Counted from the stretch's first letter, positions 45,490-57,519 are shown. The stretch: DNA of 64,000 nucleotides from Guyanagaster necrorhizus (GCF_019112545.1 NW_025064899.1:575364-639363); one strand, 5' to 3'. The notes: generated by a model from the letters alone, not told the origin. Numbers and translations: made by a program.

Positions 45490-46609
45490 CATACCTGAAT
45501 GACAAATCTCAAACCAGACCAAACTCATTAGAATGATAATAGACCATACCAACTTAGCCCTTCAAAACAGCATGATTGTGGTACTCAACCAAGAAAAAGC
45601 ATATGATAAAATCTGTCACAACTACCACTAGAGAGTACTAGAAGTGTTCCAGATCTCTTCACTGTTCATAAAGTCACTATATGAAAATGCATTTACAAGA
45701 GTAATAGTAAAAGGATGCCTCAGCTCACCATTCCAGATTATATGAGTAGTTCAACAGAGTGATCCACTGTTCTGCCTTCTATCTAATCTTGCAATAGAAT
45801 CTCTTGTAGAAATGCTTTGAAAGTCTAACTTAAAAGGACTAGACATTTCAGGATCAGAAGAACATCTGATAGCCAAACTATTTGCAGACAATACTGCTAC
45901 CTTTCTCTATGAAGAAGATTTCAAAGAACTGAAAAAGATTCTAGACAACTGGTGCATTGCTAGTGGAGCATACTTCAATGTCAAAAAAACTCAAATAATA
46001 CCAATAAGTAGCAAAGAATTCTGTTTAAGAGTAGCAAATAAATGGAAGAGCAAAACAGAGTTCAGGCAGATCTCTGATAACATTCAAATCATTAAAGAAT
46101 AAGAAGCAATTCACATCCTAGGTGCATGGTTCAGGAACAACATCTCAGAGGATATAGTGTGAGCTCTAATCATAGAGAAAATAGATAGCAGCCTTGCAAG
46201 ATAGGAAATATCTCACCCCTCTATCCTGAGTCAACATATAATAATTCAAACTGTGATTGGAGAGCTGACCCAATATTTGATGATGGTACAAGATATGCCT
46301 AAACAAATTGAGAGCAAACTAGAAAAAAGAGAATGAAAGTTTATCTGAAAAGGCAGAACTAAAAACCTAATTGATCTTAAAACACTGAAATCCTTGAGAG
46401 AACAGAGAGGCCTAGACATCCTTGATCTACTAGCTCATAACAAAGCCATTGAGGCTATGTGGTTAAAGAAACTCTTCTCTGAGCAAAAGCCTACATGGAC
46501 CTTCTATGCTTATGACAACATAGCACATGTAGACCTAAAATCAGAAAATAACATTGCTCAAAATGTGAAAATAAATATATTCTTACAGTCATTCAATACC
46601 AAAAAATAA
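45490..46609 (+). pseudogene. LINE RT, C-terminal half
   Basis: TKLIRMIIDHTNLALQN, VVLNQEKAYDKI (motif A region with Asp), SPFQII near motif B, AKLFADNTATFLYE (F-A-D-D box with second Asp changed to Asn, codon 45,890-45,892) and GAYFNVKKTQIIPIS. The thumb and connection continue to 46,609 (SLREQRGLDILDLLAHNKAIEAMWLKKLF). It is broken by TGA/TAA codons. Confidence 0.75.
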
Positions 46610-47141
46610 CAACTACCTCAAGACCTTCAGTGAATCATGTCAATAGCAAAAGAGACTGGAGTATGAGTGGAGGGCATAGCTTTCTCTGGAGAAATCCTAC
46701 ATGAATACCCAAGCTGGTTTCATTTATCAGCTGATTCTAAAATCCATCTTCTGACATGCTCACAAGCAAGTATACATCTCTGAGACAACCACAGACTTTG
46801 CCTAGTAGAAGAAGTGGAGGAAATTTCACAACCTCTAGATGATCCAAGCCACAATGCCTCAACCAGAGAAATGAGATGTGAATACCATATCTGTATAGCA
46901 ATGAGGGACAATCTAGACTGTAGATACCTGAATGAATGTATGCTTTAAGTGAAGGAATTACTAGACACCCTACCTGAAAGTGGGACTCAAGATTCATGCT
47001 CTCTGAAGATTATGAAGATAGCCTAGAACAAATAGATGAGGGTTTCAAATTTGATTGGAGAGTGACAATCAAAGGCTCAATTATGAATATCTTCTGCATT
47101 TTCACAGAAGTAAGGTGTGCAATAAATTGCCAGACCTATGG
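46610..47141 (+). pseudogene. LINE region between RT and RNase H, left of solo LTR B3
   Basis: Continuous with the LINE (GIAFSGEILHEYPSWFHLSADSKI in shifted frames). The region reads through many stops and reaches CQTYGE at 47,141, where B3 is inserted. No separate gene is seen. Confidence 0.45.
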
Positions 47142-48803
47142 TGAAGAGGTGGTTATATGCACAAGCTAGAAACTGACACAGCATAGAACTATATGCTGAT
47201 CACACCCACACCAATACCCACACACAACACTCTTAGTTCATTGGAGATTATACTGCAAAAAGAGTAGTAACAGCCAATACAATTGTATCTTCAGCAATCC
47301 ACTGCATGCAAATAGCAATAGTATGTGTATATATCCAAGATCTCTCCAAGTCTCAAAGCTTTTGTTTTAAATAAGAGGGGTGATGAATGTGGCCAGACCT
47401 CAAGGCAAGAGTACTGTATCACAACACAATATTTTAAACACTCCTACAGAACTCTCACAAAGTCCCAAGCACTGCTCAGACCAAACTCAAAGCCATAAAC
47501 ACACAATACATCATTTAAAGCCTCATGCTCTACACAGAAATCCTTCACAAACATGTCCACAAGAGCCACAGAGTTCAAACCTATGTGCTCAAGCTTCCAA
47601 ACTGATTGTAGATCCACATGTTTCAAACATATGCAATTCAGAGACACAAAAACACAATAAAAACCCTATCTATAGATCTAAAGAATTTGAATCTCTGCCA
47701 ATCTGGAGAAATAACCAAAAAGTGAGCACTAATCAAGCCAAAGAGTTCAAACCTCTGCTACCTGTAGTGCTTTGTGTAAAAAATACCTCAAAAACTCAAA
47801 AGAGTGCCCTTCAGATACTACTTCCTTATTCTCAGACTAGAGTGCAATTCAAAACCTTCTATTAAATCAGACAAGAGTCTCTCAGGAGCTTTGATTGTCT
47901 TGTGCAATACTCAAATCACTCATGATAATGTCAATATAGGTCTATTCTCTCATCTGAAGTTACAAACTAATCTCAGGAGCTGAAGCACAAGGCCTTCATG
48001 CCTTTACACTCCAACAGTAAGAGTCAGAAACTTCTATACTACTTTTTACATCACAATATTTAACTATTCTACAGTCACACTTTAATACAATCTAGTATAG
48101 TATTATTAACAGATAGAACTCCTACTTGGAGTCTTATGGTATTCATTTTTACTGCACATGCAGCTTCATGTATATGTTCTGCTCCAACTTGAGACTAGGT
48201 CCATGGTTTTCAAGCAATCCTGACATTGGCTAGCTTGGTTGTCTGATTTAGCCACAGGTCTCTTCACTTTCTTATCTTCTGAGGCAATTAAGCTATGTGC
48301 AGTATATATTCCAGACCTCCAGGTTTATTTCTCTGGTCATTACTTTTATATCATCCTCTTATTTCTCAGCCAACTGTCTGAATATTCAGGTTTATCTCAT
48401 TGTGCATTGATCCTCTAGTCTAAAGTGTGTGTTTCAGCACCTCAATGTCTATGTGTCATTGATCAATATGATGCAAAGTCCTATGTAAAGTCCTGATCAG
48501 TTTGATCATGTTCTTTTTATTTTTAGCATGCCTTTCTGTGCCTGTATTAGCACATTTAGTGCCAAGTGCTGAGACCTCATGCACAATATAATCTCTCTGG
48601 CATCATCCTGCTACTAGGCCATGCACTCTATCAATCATCACTCAAGTTAGGTATCATATTAAGTCTTATTTTATTGCATGCTAGTCATAACAGCCTTTAC
48701 ATGCAAGTCATAGTGGCCTTTGTGCATGTAGTAGACTTGAATACACTTAATGTATCCTTAGATTTCCCAAAATTACACATGTGAACACATTGAGGGCATG
48801 TCA
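47142..48803 (-). repeat. Solo LTR B3 (family B, inverted)
   Basis: Plus reading starts TGAAGAGGTGG and ends TGAGGGCATGTCA, the reverse complement of family B LTR ends. It contains the CCACACACAACACTCTTAG segment typical of the LTR 3' part. At 1,662 bp it is the most diverged copy in the window. The flanks are ATGG (47,138-47,141) and ACAG (48,804-48,807). Both derive from ACGG by CpG decay on opposite strands, giving the 4-bp TSD of the family. Confidence 0.8.
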
Positions 48804-50090
48804 ACAGCTGGACACTCCAACAGGAATCATCAACCATACCACAACAAGAGGATTATGCATCAACCCTACACACCTGATGCCAGAGCCAGCACTGGCTGCT
48901 TTATAAATGGAGAAAACAAATTGAAGTTAGCTATGAAATGCCTTCAACCAAACTCCAGACATCTCAAGCCAGAGAGGTGGTAGCAATAAAAGAACTATTG
49001 GCCAAAACCAATAAGAGGGTCATCCTTTATAACAAAAAAGGCTCAAAATATGTGCTCAACCACCTATCAAAAACCCTGAAAAGAATGAAAGACATGAGAT
49101 ACATAGGTGTTTCCAACAAAAAAATTCTTCAAGTGATGGTAGCCAGCTTTCAAAGCTGTAAACAGGTGACAATGATGAAGTGAACAAAGGGCTAGAATAA
49201 ATATCATGGAATCTACAATGCAAGCAGATTAGCCAAGGAAGGGGCAGAACACAACCAAGATGATATGATTGACTTGGAAGTAGACCCAAAATTAAAGATC
49301 ACCAGTGCATCCCTGAGCAAACTGATGCAGAGTCAAGCCTACAAGGCTTTTCAGGAAAGGAAGAACCAAAACCTCCCTCTTTCAGCAAAGACAAACACAA
49401 ATATGAAACTAGCAAGCCAAGGAGTGAATGAATACTTCAGTATGCAAACAACATCAACAGCACTATGGAAGTCAATCTGTCACAAAGACATTGACTTGAA
49501 TACAAGGTATTTCCTGTGGATGACAATGCACAATGCATATAGAATAGGAGAAAAATGGCCAAACTTCATCCCACAGTACCACAGCAGAGCCTACTGTGCC
49601 CACTGCAACAACAGTATAGAGAACATGGAACACATCCTAACAGAATGCTCCACACCTGGCCAAAATGAAGTCTGGGAGTTTACTAAGAACCTACTGGAAC
49701 AATGAGATATCTCATGGCACCTTTCAAACCTATCCCACAAACCAGCATGCACATCACCAATCTTCAAATCACCAGGCAGACAGAGAGATTGAGGAAAGGA
49801 ACACTTCTTCAAAATTTTAATCACATCTGCAGTACAAACTATCTGGAACACCCACTGTGAGAGAGTTATTCAATGAGAGAACTCAGCCTTCACACCAGAG
49901 GAAATCTGAAATGGATGGAGAAAGAAAATCAACATATGGCTAGAGTTAGATTGCATGACAATGCATGATCACTTTGGTAGGAAAGCAACTAGCAAAGGCC
50001 TTGTTTTACAAACATGGGCAGGCTCAATTCTAAACAAGCATCAGTTTCCAAAAGACTGGATGGAATCTGTCAGAGTTTTAGTGCATATTG
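48804..50090 (+). pseudogene. LINE RNase H and C-terminal zinc-binding domain
   Basis: The RNase H series is ARASTGCFINGENKLKLAMK (48,880 on), EVVAIKELLAKTNK, GSKYVLNHLSKTLKRM and ASRLAKEGAE. The open block 49,265-49,705 follows with QGVNEYFSMQTTS, DLNTRYFLWMTMHNAYRIG and the zinc site CAHCNNSIENMEHILTEC (CX2CX8HX4C, zf-RVT type). Gly replaces Asp in the Y-T-D/K-S-K-Y region (KKGSKYV). The block ends in a TGA. Downstream pieces to 50,090 are still LINE-like. Confidence 0.75.
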
Positions 50091-50349
50091 GGTAACAATG
50101 ATGGCTGGGTGGTGCAAGGTAAGTATGGAGGTGGTGCAAAATGGAGTAGATGTTAGTCTCAGCCAAGTTACAAGTCCTGAGTCCCACACTCTTCAGTGCA
50201 TAAAAGCATTTCCCTGGGGTGAAAACTTAAGACACATTTATTCAATCTACTAACTATACTCTCTTGATTCTAATCTCTGGCAACAATTCTGGCTGCATGT
50301 AGAAAGTGACTGTGTCACCAGACTACCTCTGTGATAGCCTTTCAGTGCC

Positions 50350-50371
50350 AAAAAAAAAAAAGAAAAAAAAA
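50350..50371 (+). other. LINE 3' A-rich tail
   Basis: A run of 22 nt, all A except one G, follows TTCAGTGCC. It marks the LINE 3' end. The next bases (GTGTGTATCC) are the tail of the G1/K1 unit, also present near 58,535 and 62,055. Confidence 0.85.
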
Positions 50372-51895
50372 GTGTGTATCCAAGTGTCAGCCAGATTTAA
50401 GCAATGAATCAGTCAGGGTCCAAGTTCGTTCTAGCTGATGACACAATAAGTTCATTTTTGGCAATTTCATCTATCACATACAGCCAATTTCCACTTCTCT
50501 GCTGAATACCAATATAATCAGACAATACCACCACTGGACAACTGCATCACATTTCAATGACAGAATCCACAAGTTACAACATTGTCAGCCTTAGTTCTGG
50601 ATTCAACAACCACATTTGAGCAATCGTCTTGAGAAGCCACATTGCCATTTGCAAAGTTGCCTTTGGGAACAATCCATTCACCTGCAATTTGTATTCAGTA
50701 TCTTCAACAATGTGGTGGAAACTTGAGCAATTACCTCATTGACTTTGTCAATATACTGAGAATGTCATCATCATGTAAAAGATGGCTGTACAGCAGTGGT
50801 ACTATGTATCTCATCAAATGCTTGCATCTGAATTGAACTCAGAATGGAACATCATAGAAAGTCAAAATTGGGAATACTAACAATTTGTTCACTCTGGATG
50901 GTATCTTAGAATGAAGATCAGGGTGCTAGGTTGAATACAGAATAGATGTTACACTGACCTGGGCAAAGTACTTTCCAAACACATCATCAAATGAAAAATC
51001 TTCATGTAAGGCCTTGAGATGCTACAAGAAAAAGGGCATCAGAACAGCACTGCCATGATCTAGAAAGAAATCTACCATCTCTATGAAACCTTTGACTTCT
51101 GTGTCCATGTCAATGTTAAACATTCAATCCAAATACCATACATCAACCTTGAAGGGGCAATAGGGTTCACTAAGAAGCATTTCCAGAGCATACTCTCTAT
51201 CATATTCCCCTGCTCTACCCACACAGTCATTGGATAGGCCAGTGATTTTTCTGCTTGAAGGATCCAAGTCTTCAGTTTCAAAATTGTTGATATAGTATTG
51301 AATAGGAAAGTGAGATTGAAATGGCCCAGTGACATCAGTTTCTGTATCCTCAGCAGGCTCTCTCCGACCTCCTAGGAAGTTGAAAAGAATATTATCGCTA
51401 TCAAGATCCTAGGAATTCATAAGTTCCATATAGACCACCACTGGAGGGATGTGTACAAGATGTGCAATCAAGTTGTCATGACAGAACTTGACACCCTGGC
51501 AAAAAATAAAAAAGTGCATTCAATGATACAGCGGAGTGCCTCAATAGATGCCACACCTTGAATATCTGCACCAGATAGTCCAGGATCTCATCCACATTGT
51601 AGAACCACAGAATGTCCCCAATGGAAAGCAGAGGGAAAATGATGAATCTGAGTCTGTTGAATTCAAGTTCATTCAAGAGAGGAAGGGTGTAGTTATCTCC
51701 CCAAAAAGCAGTCTGTCCTTTGCAGAGCCACTGGATGGCTTTATAGTGCTCATCTCCTGTAGCATCAATGAATGAGAACATCCTGATTGTGTATGGTGTG
51801 TGCAGCACAGTGGATGTTTTTCCAAATGATTGGCAATGAGCAGACTGAACTGAAAAAATACAAAAACTAAAATGTACGAGTTGGCCAAAGTTTGA
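50372..51895 (-). pseudogene. K1: CpG-stripped, truncated copy of the kinase-like gene
   Basis: Minus-strand copy of K3 (60,381-58,653) covering exons 2 to 9 with introns. It lacks exon 1: homology ends near 51,895 at CCAAACTTTGGCC. Its C-terminal codons are altered by a gap near 50,493. In aligned stretches almost every CpG of K3 is TpG or CpA here, with few other changes. For example K3 GCTGCGACATCGTCGGCC corresponds to TACAACATTGTCAGCC-type sequence. The last codons of a G1 copy sit at its right-hand gene end next to the LINE tail. A dead gene caught in the silenced domain. Confidence 0.85.
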
Positions 51896-51899
51896 TTAA

Positions 51900-52120
51900 A
51901 GATCTGTCATCAATTAAATTGCTGGAAGCCTATTCAGATTGTCGTTGAATGTCTATGAGAACAAAGGTCATACATGGATCACAGGATGTTGCAAATGACT
52001 ACTTTAATGAGCCACTTTAGATGTCTGCTATGGTGCTGCATACCTCTTCCAAGGTAATTACGTGATCTACAACTTGCAAGACATCTGAAATGTTGCATGT
52101 GCTGCTAGTGTCAGTGTCAT
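51900..52120 (-). repeat. Inverted copy of the 61,610-61,835 segment
   Basis: Plus 51,900-52,080 is the reverse complement of about 61,650-61,835 with roughly one change in ten: TCATTTGCAACATCCTG and CATAGACATTCAAC are shared. Similarity weakens to 52,120. It joins the broken end of K1 and marks a second rearrangement breakpoint. No gene is recognised in it. Confidence 0.65.
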
Positions 52121-53421
52121 AGTTGTGCGAAATTAGCAAACAGTATCCTAGTGTATCCACGACGTTTTGGTTAATTTAAACAGTATACCAGGGAGAAGAT
52201 GAGTGGAGTGAGATCGTGATTCGGTGGCAATAAATAAGTATGTGATTAGGCAGGAAAGCATGGAATACAGCAGACTCAGACAATATCAAGGCAGTACAAG
52301 TAATTTCGACATGTTAAGTAGTCCCGTGAGGTGTTTACTTTGGAGGAGGATCGGTCATAGCTGTCCCAGCAGGTCTGTACACTGTAATATCAAGTCCACT
52401 TCGTTCTGTTACAAGCATCGAGACTTACGCATAAACACAAGCAGTGGTGGGGCAGCTAAATAAATTGCCAAAGCGAAACCGGAGAGTATAATACCAAATA
52501 TTATTGAACTAGAAGCTGGTTGAGTAGGTTAAAACCTGAGGGAGAGATGTACGACTGACCACAAATGTCTTTCTGTTCACCCTCTCTCCGACGTATTGGA
52601 GGCCGTCAGTGTGTGTGTAAATAATATTAACCATCACGGTATAGCGAGAACGGGAGCAAAGGTACTAAAGCTATGACTGGCTCTTTTCGAGTGAAGAGAC
52701 TGATGGGGAAGTAACAAGACGCCCTACCATAATGGCATTTATACGGTTTCGACCTGGCAGCAAGCTCGAAGATCCGAACGACTGCATATTGTTAATAAAG
52801 GTTTTGCAGAAAGAGTCAGAGCGGTCTCTAAATCGATAAGGATTTCACATCAGCTCCGAAACCAATCGTTACTGGTGCCTACTGTGTCATTCGAGGCTCG
52901 AGCGTTGGGTGGTCAGGGCCATCAGACAGGGGGTCAATATATAAATCGACTCAGAACTGATCCCAATCGGCTGTGACATTCATCCGGCCCATTTGCAGTT
53001 CGAATAACGCTGCGTTGTGCAACGATGAGATGCGTTAGTTCGCAGTTGAGGGAAAATACCGCCATCATGATGTTTGTTAGGAGCCCAGATACCTGTCGCC
53101 CTCCAGGCACCCTGTCACCAGTATTACCAGTTGAAGACTTCGATCTAGCACAATCTGACACCTCTTGAAAATCAAGATCTAACAGGCAATGGCAGGGGTC
53201 GAACTTCCAGCGATCCTTAGGACAGTTCCGGTCCCTGGAAGGAAGTCACCTCCTGCTGCGAGATCATTTCATGAACAAATTGCGGAGTTCGTATTCCTTC
53301 CCCCAATCGTAAAAACTCGGAGTTTCAATATTTGAAAGGTGCAACGCCGAACGTTCAAGTTCATTTGTGGCCATCTTTAGTCACCGCCTCACTCGTACTG
53401 CCTCACTCGTGTGCGCTATCC
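52121..53421. other. Gene-poor segment upstream of K2, normal CpG
   Basis: CpG becomes normal here. Short ORFs (52,224-52,463 plus; 53,161-52,934 minus) have no motif or splice support. Pyrimidine-rich runs before 53,422 may include the K2 promoter, but no clear TATA box was seen. Confidence 0.5.
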
Positions 53422-55143
53422 ATGACAGTTGATTTCGAATGGCCCAAGACAATACCAGAATGGCGTAACAGATGTTGGGAACCTGAGGGCAGTCGACCAT
53501 ACGACCTCTGGAAACCTGAGCCACTCCAGAATTTCTTTCAAGAACATGGTTACACATTGTGGATATCAATGTATGAACAGGGCTTGGGAGATAATGTAGA
53601 ACTTCTTCCACCGAACGGCGAACCTCGTCGACCTGATGGTTTCACCTTTTTGACGCGTTATCAATGTGAGCCCGGCATCGTGATTTATAAATCGAACTTT
53701 TCCCACGTCGTACGGGCGATTTTGTTGGCTTTTTTTCCCCCATTGCTCATTAAAATTTCAGAATAACATCCACTGTCCGGCGCGCACCATTCATAATCAG
53801 GATGTTCTCATTCGTCTAGTCAGTATTGACGGCGATGTCACAGCGGACGAGCACTATGAAGCCATCCAAAGACTCTCCGCAGGACAGTCTGCTTTTCGGG
53901 GAGATAACTACACGCTTCCTCTCTTGAACGAACTTGAATTCAATGGACTTAAATTCGTCGTTTTCCCTCTGCTTTCCCTCGGCGCCGCGTACATGCCATG
54001 GTTCTACAACGTAGCCGAGATACTGGATTATTTGATGCAGGTATTCAAGGTGCGACGTCTATCGAGGCACTCCGCAGTATAAGTGAACCCACCCCCTGCT
54101 CTTTTTTTCCAGGGCGTCAAGTTCTGTCATGACAACTTGATTGCACATCTCGTACGCATCCCTCCAGTGGCGGTCTATATGGAACTTACGAATTCCTAGG
54201 ATCTTGATAGCGATAATATTCTTTATAACTTTGCAGGAGCTAGAATGCAGCCTAATGAGGTTGTAGAATCAAATGTTACTGGGCCATTTCGATCTCACTT
54301 CCCTATTCGATATTATATTACGGACTTCGAAATGGCCGTCTGCTTCGATAAAGACTCTGATCCTGCGAGCAGGAAAATCACCGGCCTACCCAATGACCGT
54401 GTGGGTAGAGCAGGGGAATATGATAGAGAGTATGCTCCGGAAATGCTTCTTAGCGAACCCTATTGCCCCTTCAAGGTCGACGTATGGTATTTGGGTCGAA
54501 TGCTTAACATCGACATGGACACAGAAGTCAAAGGTTTCATAGAGACGGTAGATTTCTTTCTAGATCATGGCAGTGCTGTTCTGATGCCCTTTTCCTTGTA
54601 GCATCTCAAGGCCTTACACGAAGATTTTTCATTTGATGACGTGTTCGGAAAGTACTTTGCCCAGGTCGGTGTAACATCTATTCTGTATTCAGCCTGACGA
54701 CTGAGCTCCGTCTAGGATATCATCCAGAGTGAACAAATTGTTCGTATTCCCAATTTTGATTTTCTACGATGTTCCGTTCTGACCTCAATTCAGATGCAAG
54801 CGTTCGATGAGGTGCGTAGTACTACCACTGTACAGCTGTCTTTTACATGAAGATAATTTCAGTACATAGACAAGATCAACGAGGTAATTGCCTATGTTTC
54901 AGCGCTATCGAAGATGCTGAACACAAATTGCAGGTGAACGGATCGTTCCCGAAGGCAACTTTGCGAATGGCAATGTGGCTCCTCACGACGATTGCTCAAA
55001 TGCGATTGTCGAATCCGGAATTAAGGCCGACGATGTCACAGCTTGTGGATTCTGTCATTGAAATGCAACGCAGTTGTCCGGTGGCGGTATTGTCTGATTA
55101 TATCGGTACTCAGCGGAGGGCGGTAGAGTGGGAGAAATGGTAG
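53422..55143 (+). CDS. K2: kinase-like (probable pseudokinase) gene, nine exons, intact
   Basis: Exons: 53,422-53,709; 53,762-54,049; 54,113-54,151; 54,200-54,547; 54,602-54,664; 54,716-54,739; 54,794-54,811; 54,863-54,883; 54,934-55,143. All junctions are GT-AG and in phase, giving 432 aa. Kinase landmarks: DVLIRLVS (VAIK-like, Lys to Arg), LNELEF (alpha-C Glu), IAHLDLDSDNIL (catalytic loop, H-x-D and N kept), ITDFEMA (DFG as DFE), YAPEM (APE), DVWYLGR, LRPTMSQLV. This agaric family resembles protein kinases. The missing VAIK Lys and altered DFG suggest weak or no catalysis. Paralogues are K1, K3 and K4. Substrate unknown. Confidence 0.85.
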
Positions 55144-56119
55144 ACCTCGCTCTATGCAATTGCAAGCTACCAGAATGGACTCATTCGTTACTCCAAAAAT
55201 CTTAGTTGCTTTGGACCTTTTTACCTTGCTTTCCCGCTGCGTTGCGAAAACAGAATAAATACTATTTATCCAAAGTTTACTTGCTGTCCACCCCCTTTGT
55301 GACTGCAAATCTTTTGTTTTTCTTCCCGTCATTCACATCTCCATGCGGCGCCCTGGCTGCCTGGCACATGAGCACATTTAAGTAGACCATGAGGCTTCTC
55401 CGGTCAATATACCTCTGACCGGCTCTGCGCAATGGTTCACATGGTGGCCATGGGATAGGACCCACGACGTAGGCTCTTGTTGGTCCGTCAATCACGGTGA
55501 ACCATGCCAAGCTGATGACGAAAGCACTAACTCATTGCCTAGAAACATTGTTCATCCAGAAAAGTCTGTATGCTCCAAGTCGATGTGTACACTAGGCAAT
55601 ACGAGGACATCTCCGCCACACAGGTGACATTCTCACAGGGGTCCAGTCAGTTCCAGACATAAGCAGTGAAATCCTGTCATACCCGTCCCCCTTATCTCTA
55701 CGGATCAATAAATGATGGTACTGCGGTTTAAATTATCCCGAGGCGCTAATAAACATATTTTATCATATTGTTATTTGGCGTCGGATAACCATTCGATGAC
55801 CAGCTAATACTTTGGATAAGACGTCAAGTCTGGGCCCCTCAGTCGAACTGACAATGCTTCCTTTGATCAGGCGGAGACGAAAGGAAAGTTTACCTTTTCA
55901 TCAATACACATGTCACTATGGTTACCGTGTGGAGCTACTATCCCCGGCCCCCACAGCCAAATAACAAGCGCCCAGTTGCTATTGAGGATGGATTCCATGA
56001 GTAGCACACACGTTCCCTTTATTATCATCTAAATCCTTCGCACTCCCCGCTCGTTCGAAGTTCATTTCTTGGCGAAGTCCAGACATTTGACTCTCCTGAC
56101 TACAGATAGAGGATGACAA
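55144..56119 (-). other. Region downstream of K2 with one candidate minus-strand exon
   Basis: The minus ORF 55,510-55,277 (MAWFTVIDGPTRAYVVGPIP start) has natural composition and a possible acceptor CGTCATCAG just upstream. A further segment near 55,610-55,530 (VAEMSSYCLVYTSTW) could be a preceding exon. No family is recognised and splicing is not proven. The rest of the stretch shows nothing. Confidence 0.3.
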
Positions 56120-56257
56120 GTAAATGAAATTTTTCCAAAGAAGAACTTTGAAGAAGGCTGGTATCCTTTCAAGTCACCTGTCTTCAACAGGGATAAGTAC
56201 ATATGTTTGGACAAAACTTCATGGAATCCATTCCACCTCTCCATCAGGGATACCTGA
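56120..56257 (+). pseudogene. Fragment of an unknown plus-strand gene
   Basis: An open stretch without ATG reads FPKKNFEEGWYPF, VFNRDKYICLDKTSWNPFHL and ends at TGA (56,255-56,257). Aromatic and charged residues in natural proportions make it more protein-like than the overlapping ORFs (56,124-56,351 plus; 56,388-56,062 minus). It may be an exon or a relic; no family is recognised. 56,258-56,889 shows nothing supportable. Confidence 0.35.
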
Positions 56258-56889
56258 ATTAATCGGTTTGGGCACTGGAAAAAGAGTGAGCAGCCGGCCC
56301 AATACCCTGCACTCATGTTACAACTTGAGCTGTAATGCAGATAAAGGTTAGGAATTCTATCATTGACTGTTGATAATGTCACAGCCAAAGATGGAACACA
56401 CCTTACACGTGTCTCGTGAGAAGAGCCAAACCCATGGAGTTATCAACTTGTAGTTCATGTAGTTGATTACCAAGTTCCAAGAAGTACTATATCCTTTAGT
56501 ATAACATATGATATGTGTACAGTGTTCCAAAGTTTAAGACGCAAGCGCTTACTGTGGGTTGCGCGGATGATCCGAAGGTTAACCATCTGAGTTCGTTCTG
56601 TAAAAGAAATGGTTGCTGCTAGTCCAAGCCAATTTGTTGAGTCGCAGTTCGTGTAGTTTTCACCGTTCGCATCAGGTGAGATTGTATCTATATTCGAGAT
56701 ATGAAGACAAATATCCACAGCTCCATCATGGAAAAATGTGAGCAAATTATTTTGAAAAGATCCAACTCATCGCACTTGGAAAGCATAACGGCGTCGGGTT
56801 TACTAAGGTGCATTCCTACCCCAATAACCAGGTTCCTTTAATCAAATGAATCGTCATTGAAATCAAGGTTATCTGATCTTTCTTATTGA

Positions 56890-57166
56890 TCAGAAGGCCA
56901 GGGTGACTTGAAGTTGGAAGTGGTGGGAACCCCTAAGATTACGGTTCCTCGAATCAAGCATGGATATGAACGCCTTGAAACGCTCTGAAGGCCGGGAATT
57001 CCATTTCACTTCTAGTCCTATTAATAACCTCCAGACTGCGCATTGTAGACGCATTAAGCGCTGCACACTGGTTCGTACCGATCTCCAGAGGTGATAGTCC
57101 GTAGTGGAACACATACAGCCAGCTGCATATAATCAAGCAAGACCTATTTCCGATGAAATATTTCAT
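56890..57166 (-). other. Candidate exon of unknown gene
   Basis: Two overlapping minus frames are open: 57,114-56,890 (STTDYHLWRSVRTSVQRLM) and 57,166-56,954 (GTNQCAALNASTMRSLEVIN). Composition is protein-like in both, so at most one is real. No motif, start context or splice site is decisive. The following 57,167-57,519 holds a Gly/Arg-codon repeat (GTCGTCGTCGTCG near 57,429) and nothing else recognised. Confidence 0.25.
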
Positions 57167-57519
57167 GATCCAGTAGGAACGCGAAGGGCCGAGCCACCTC
57201 TGGAAAGAGAGAGCTATATCTTTCTGTCCAGATCAGGGCTACATTCCAAATTATTCGAGATCAATGTCATATAACTGAAATACCTTACCTTGTTCTGACT
57301 GCGGATGGATGTTTTGATTACCTAAACAATGTCTGCCAGCCATCCTTCAGATACACAATAACACCCGGAGCCAATTTAGATTCTTTGTATGTTAGCTCGA
57401 TTGGAAGGCTGGGCGTGAGGTCGGGTGGTCGTCGTCGTCGGGTGCAAAATCCAAATCAAGACTGGTAGCCGCCGGCAGCCGGTGAGTCACCAAATGATCG
57501 GAGTCGATCTAAATATGGC

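Larger units (their letters stand above)
41817..50371 (+). mobile_element. Non-LTR retrotransposon (LINE), interrupted and degenerate
   Basis: This plus-strand LINE has an ORF1-like acidic region, an endonuclease (EEP family), an RT, an RNase H and a C-terminal zinc domain, and ends in an A-rich tail (50,350-50,371). The domain order and motifs are those of LINEs common in agaric genomes. Its 5' side is split by A1, so 8,342-8,602 probably belongs to it. RT contains an unrelated insert of about 0.9 kb, and solo LTR B3 separates RT from RNase H. It abuts the 3' end of the K1/G1 copy. Confidence 0.8.

Noticed and set aside
1..52000. Classical RIP as the cause of the decay
   Set aside because: Changes concentrate at CpG, and TpG/CpA products accumulate without a clear CpA target preference. 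K1 against K3 shows CpG-specific change. CpG methylation decay is the simpler reading.
52934..53161. 75-codon minus-strand ORF upstream of K2
   Set aside because: No recognised motif, no splice or promoter support. It may be chance in CpG-normal DNA.
53190..53240. B-box-like GTTCGACCCC string on the minus strand
   Set aside because: No acceptor stem or anticodon arm could be built around it.
56062..56388. 108-codon minus-strand ORF
   Set aside because: It is antisense to a more protein-like plus-strand stretch (56,120-56,257) and has no motif or splice context.
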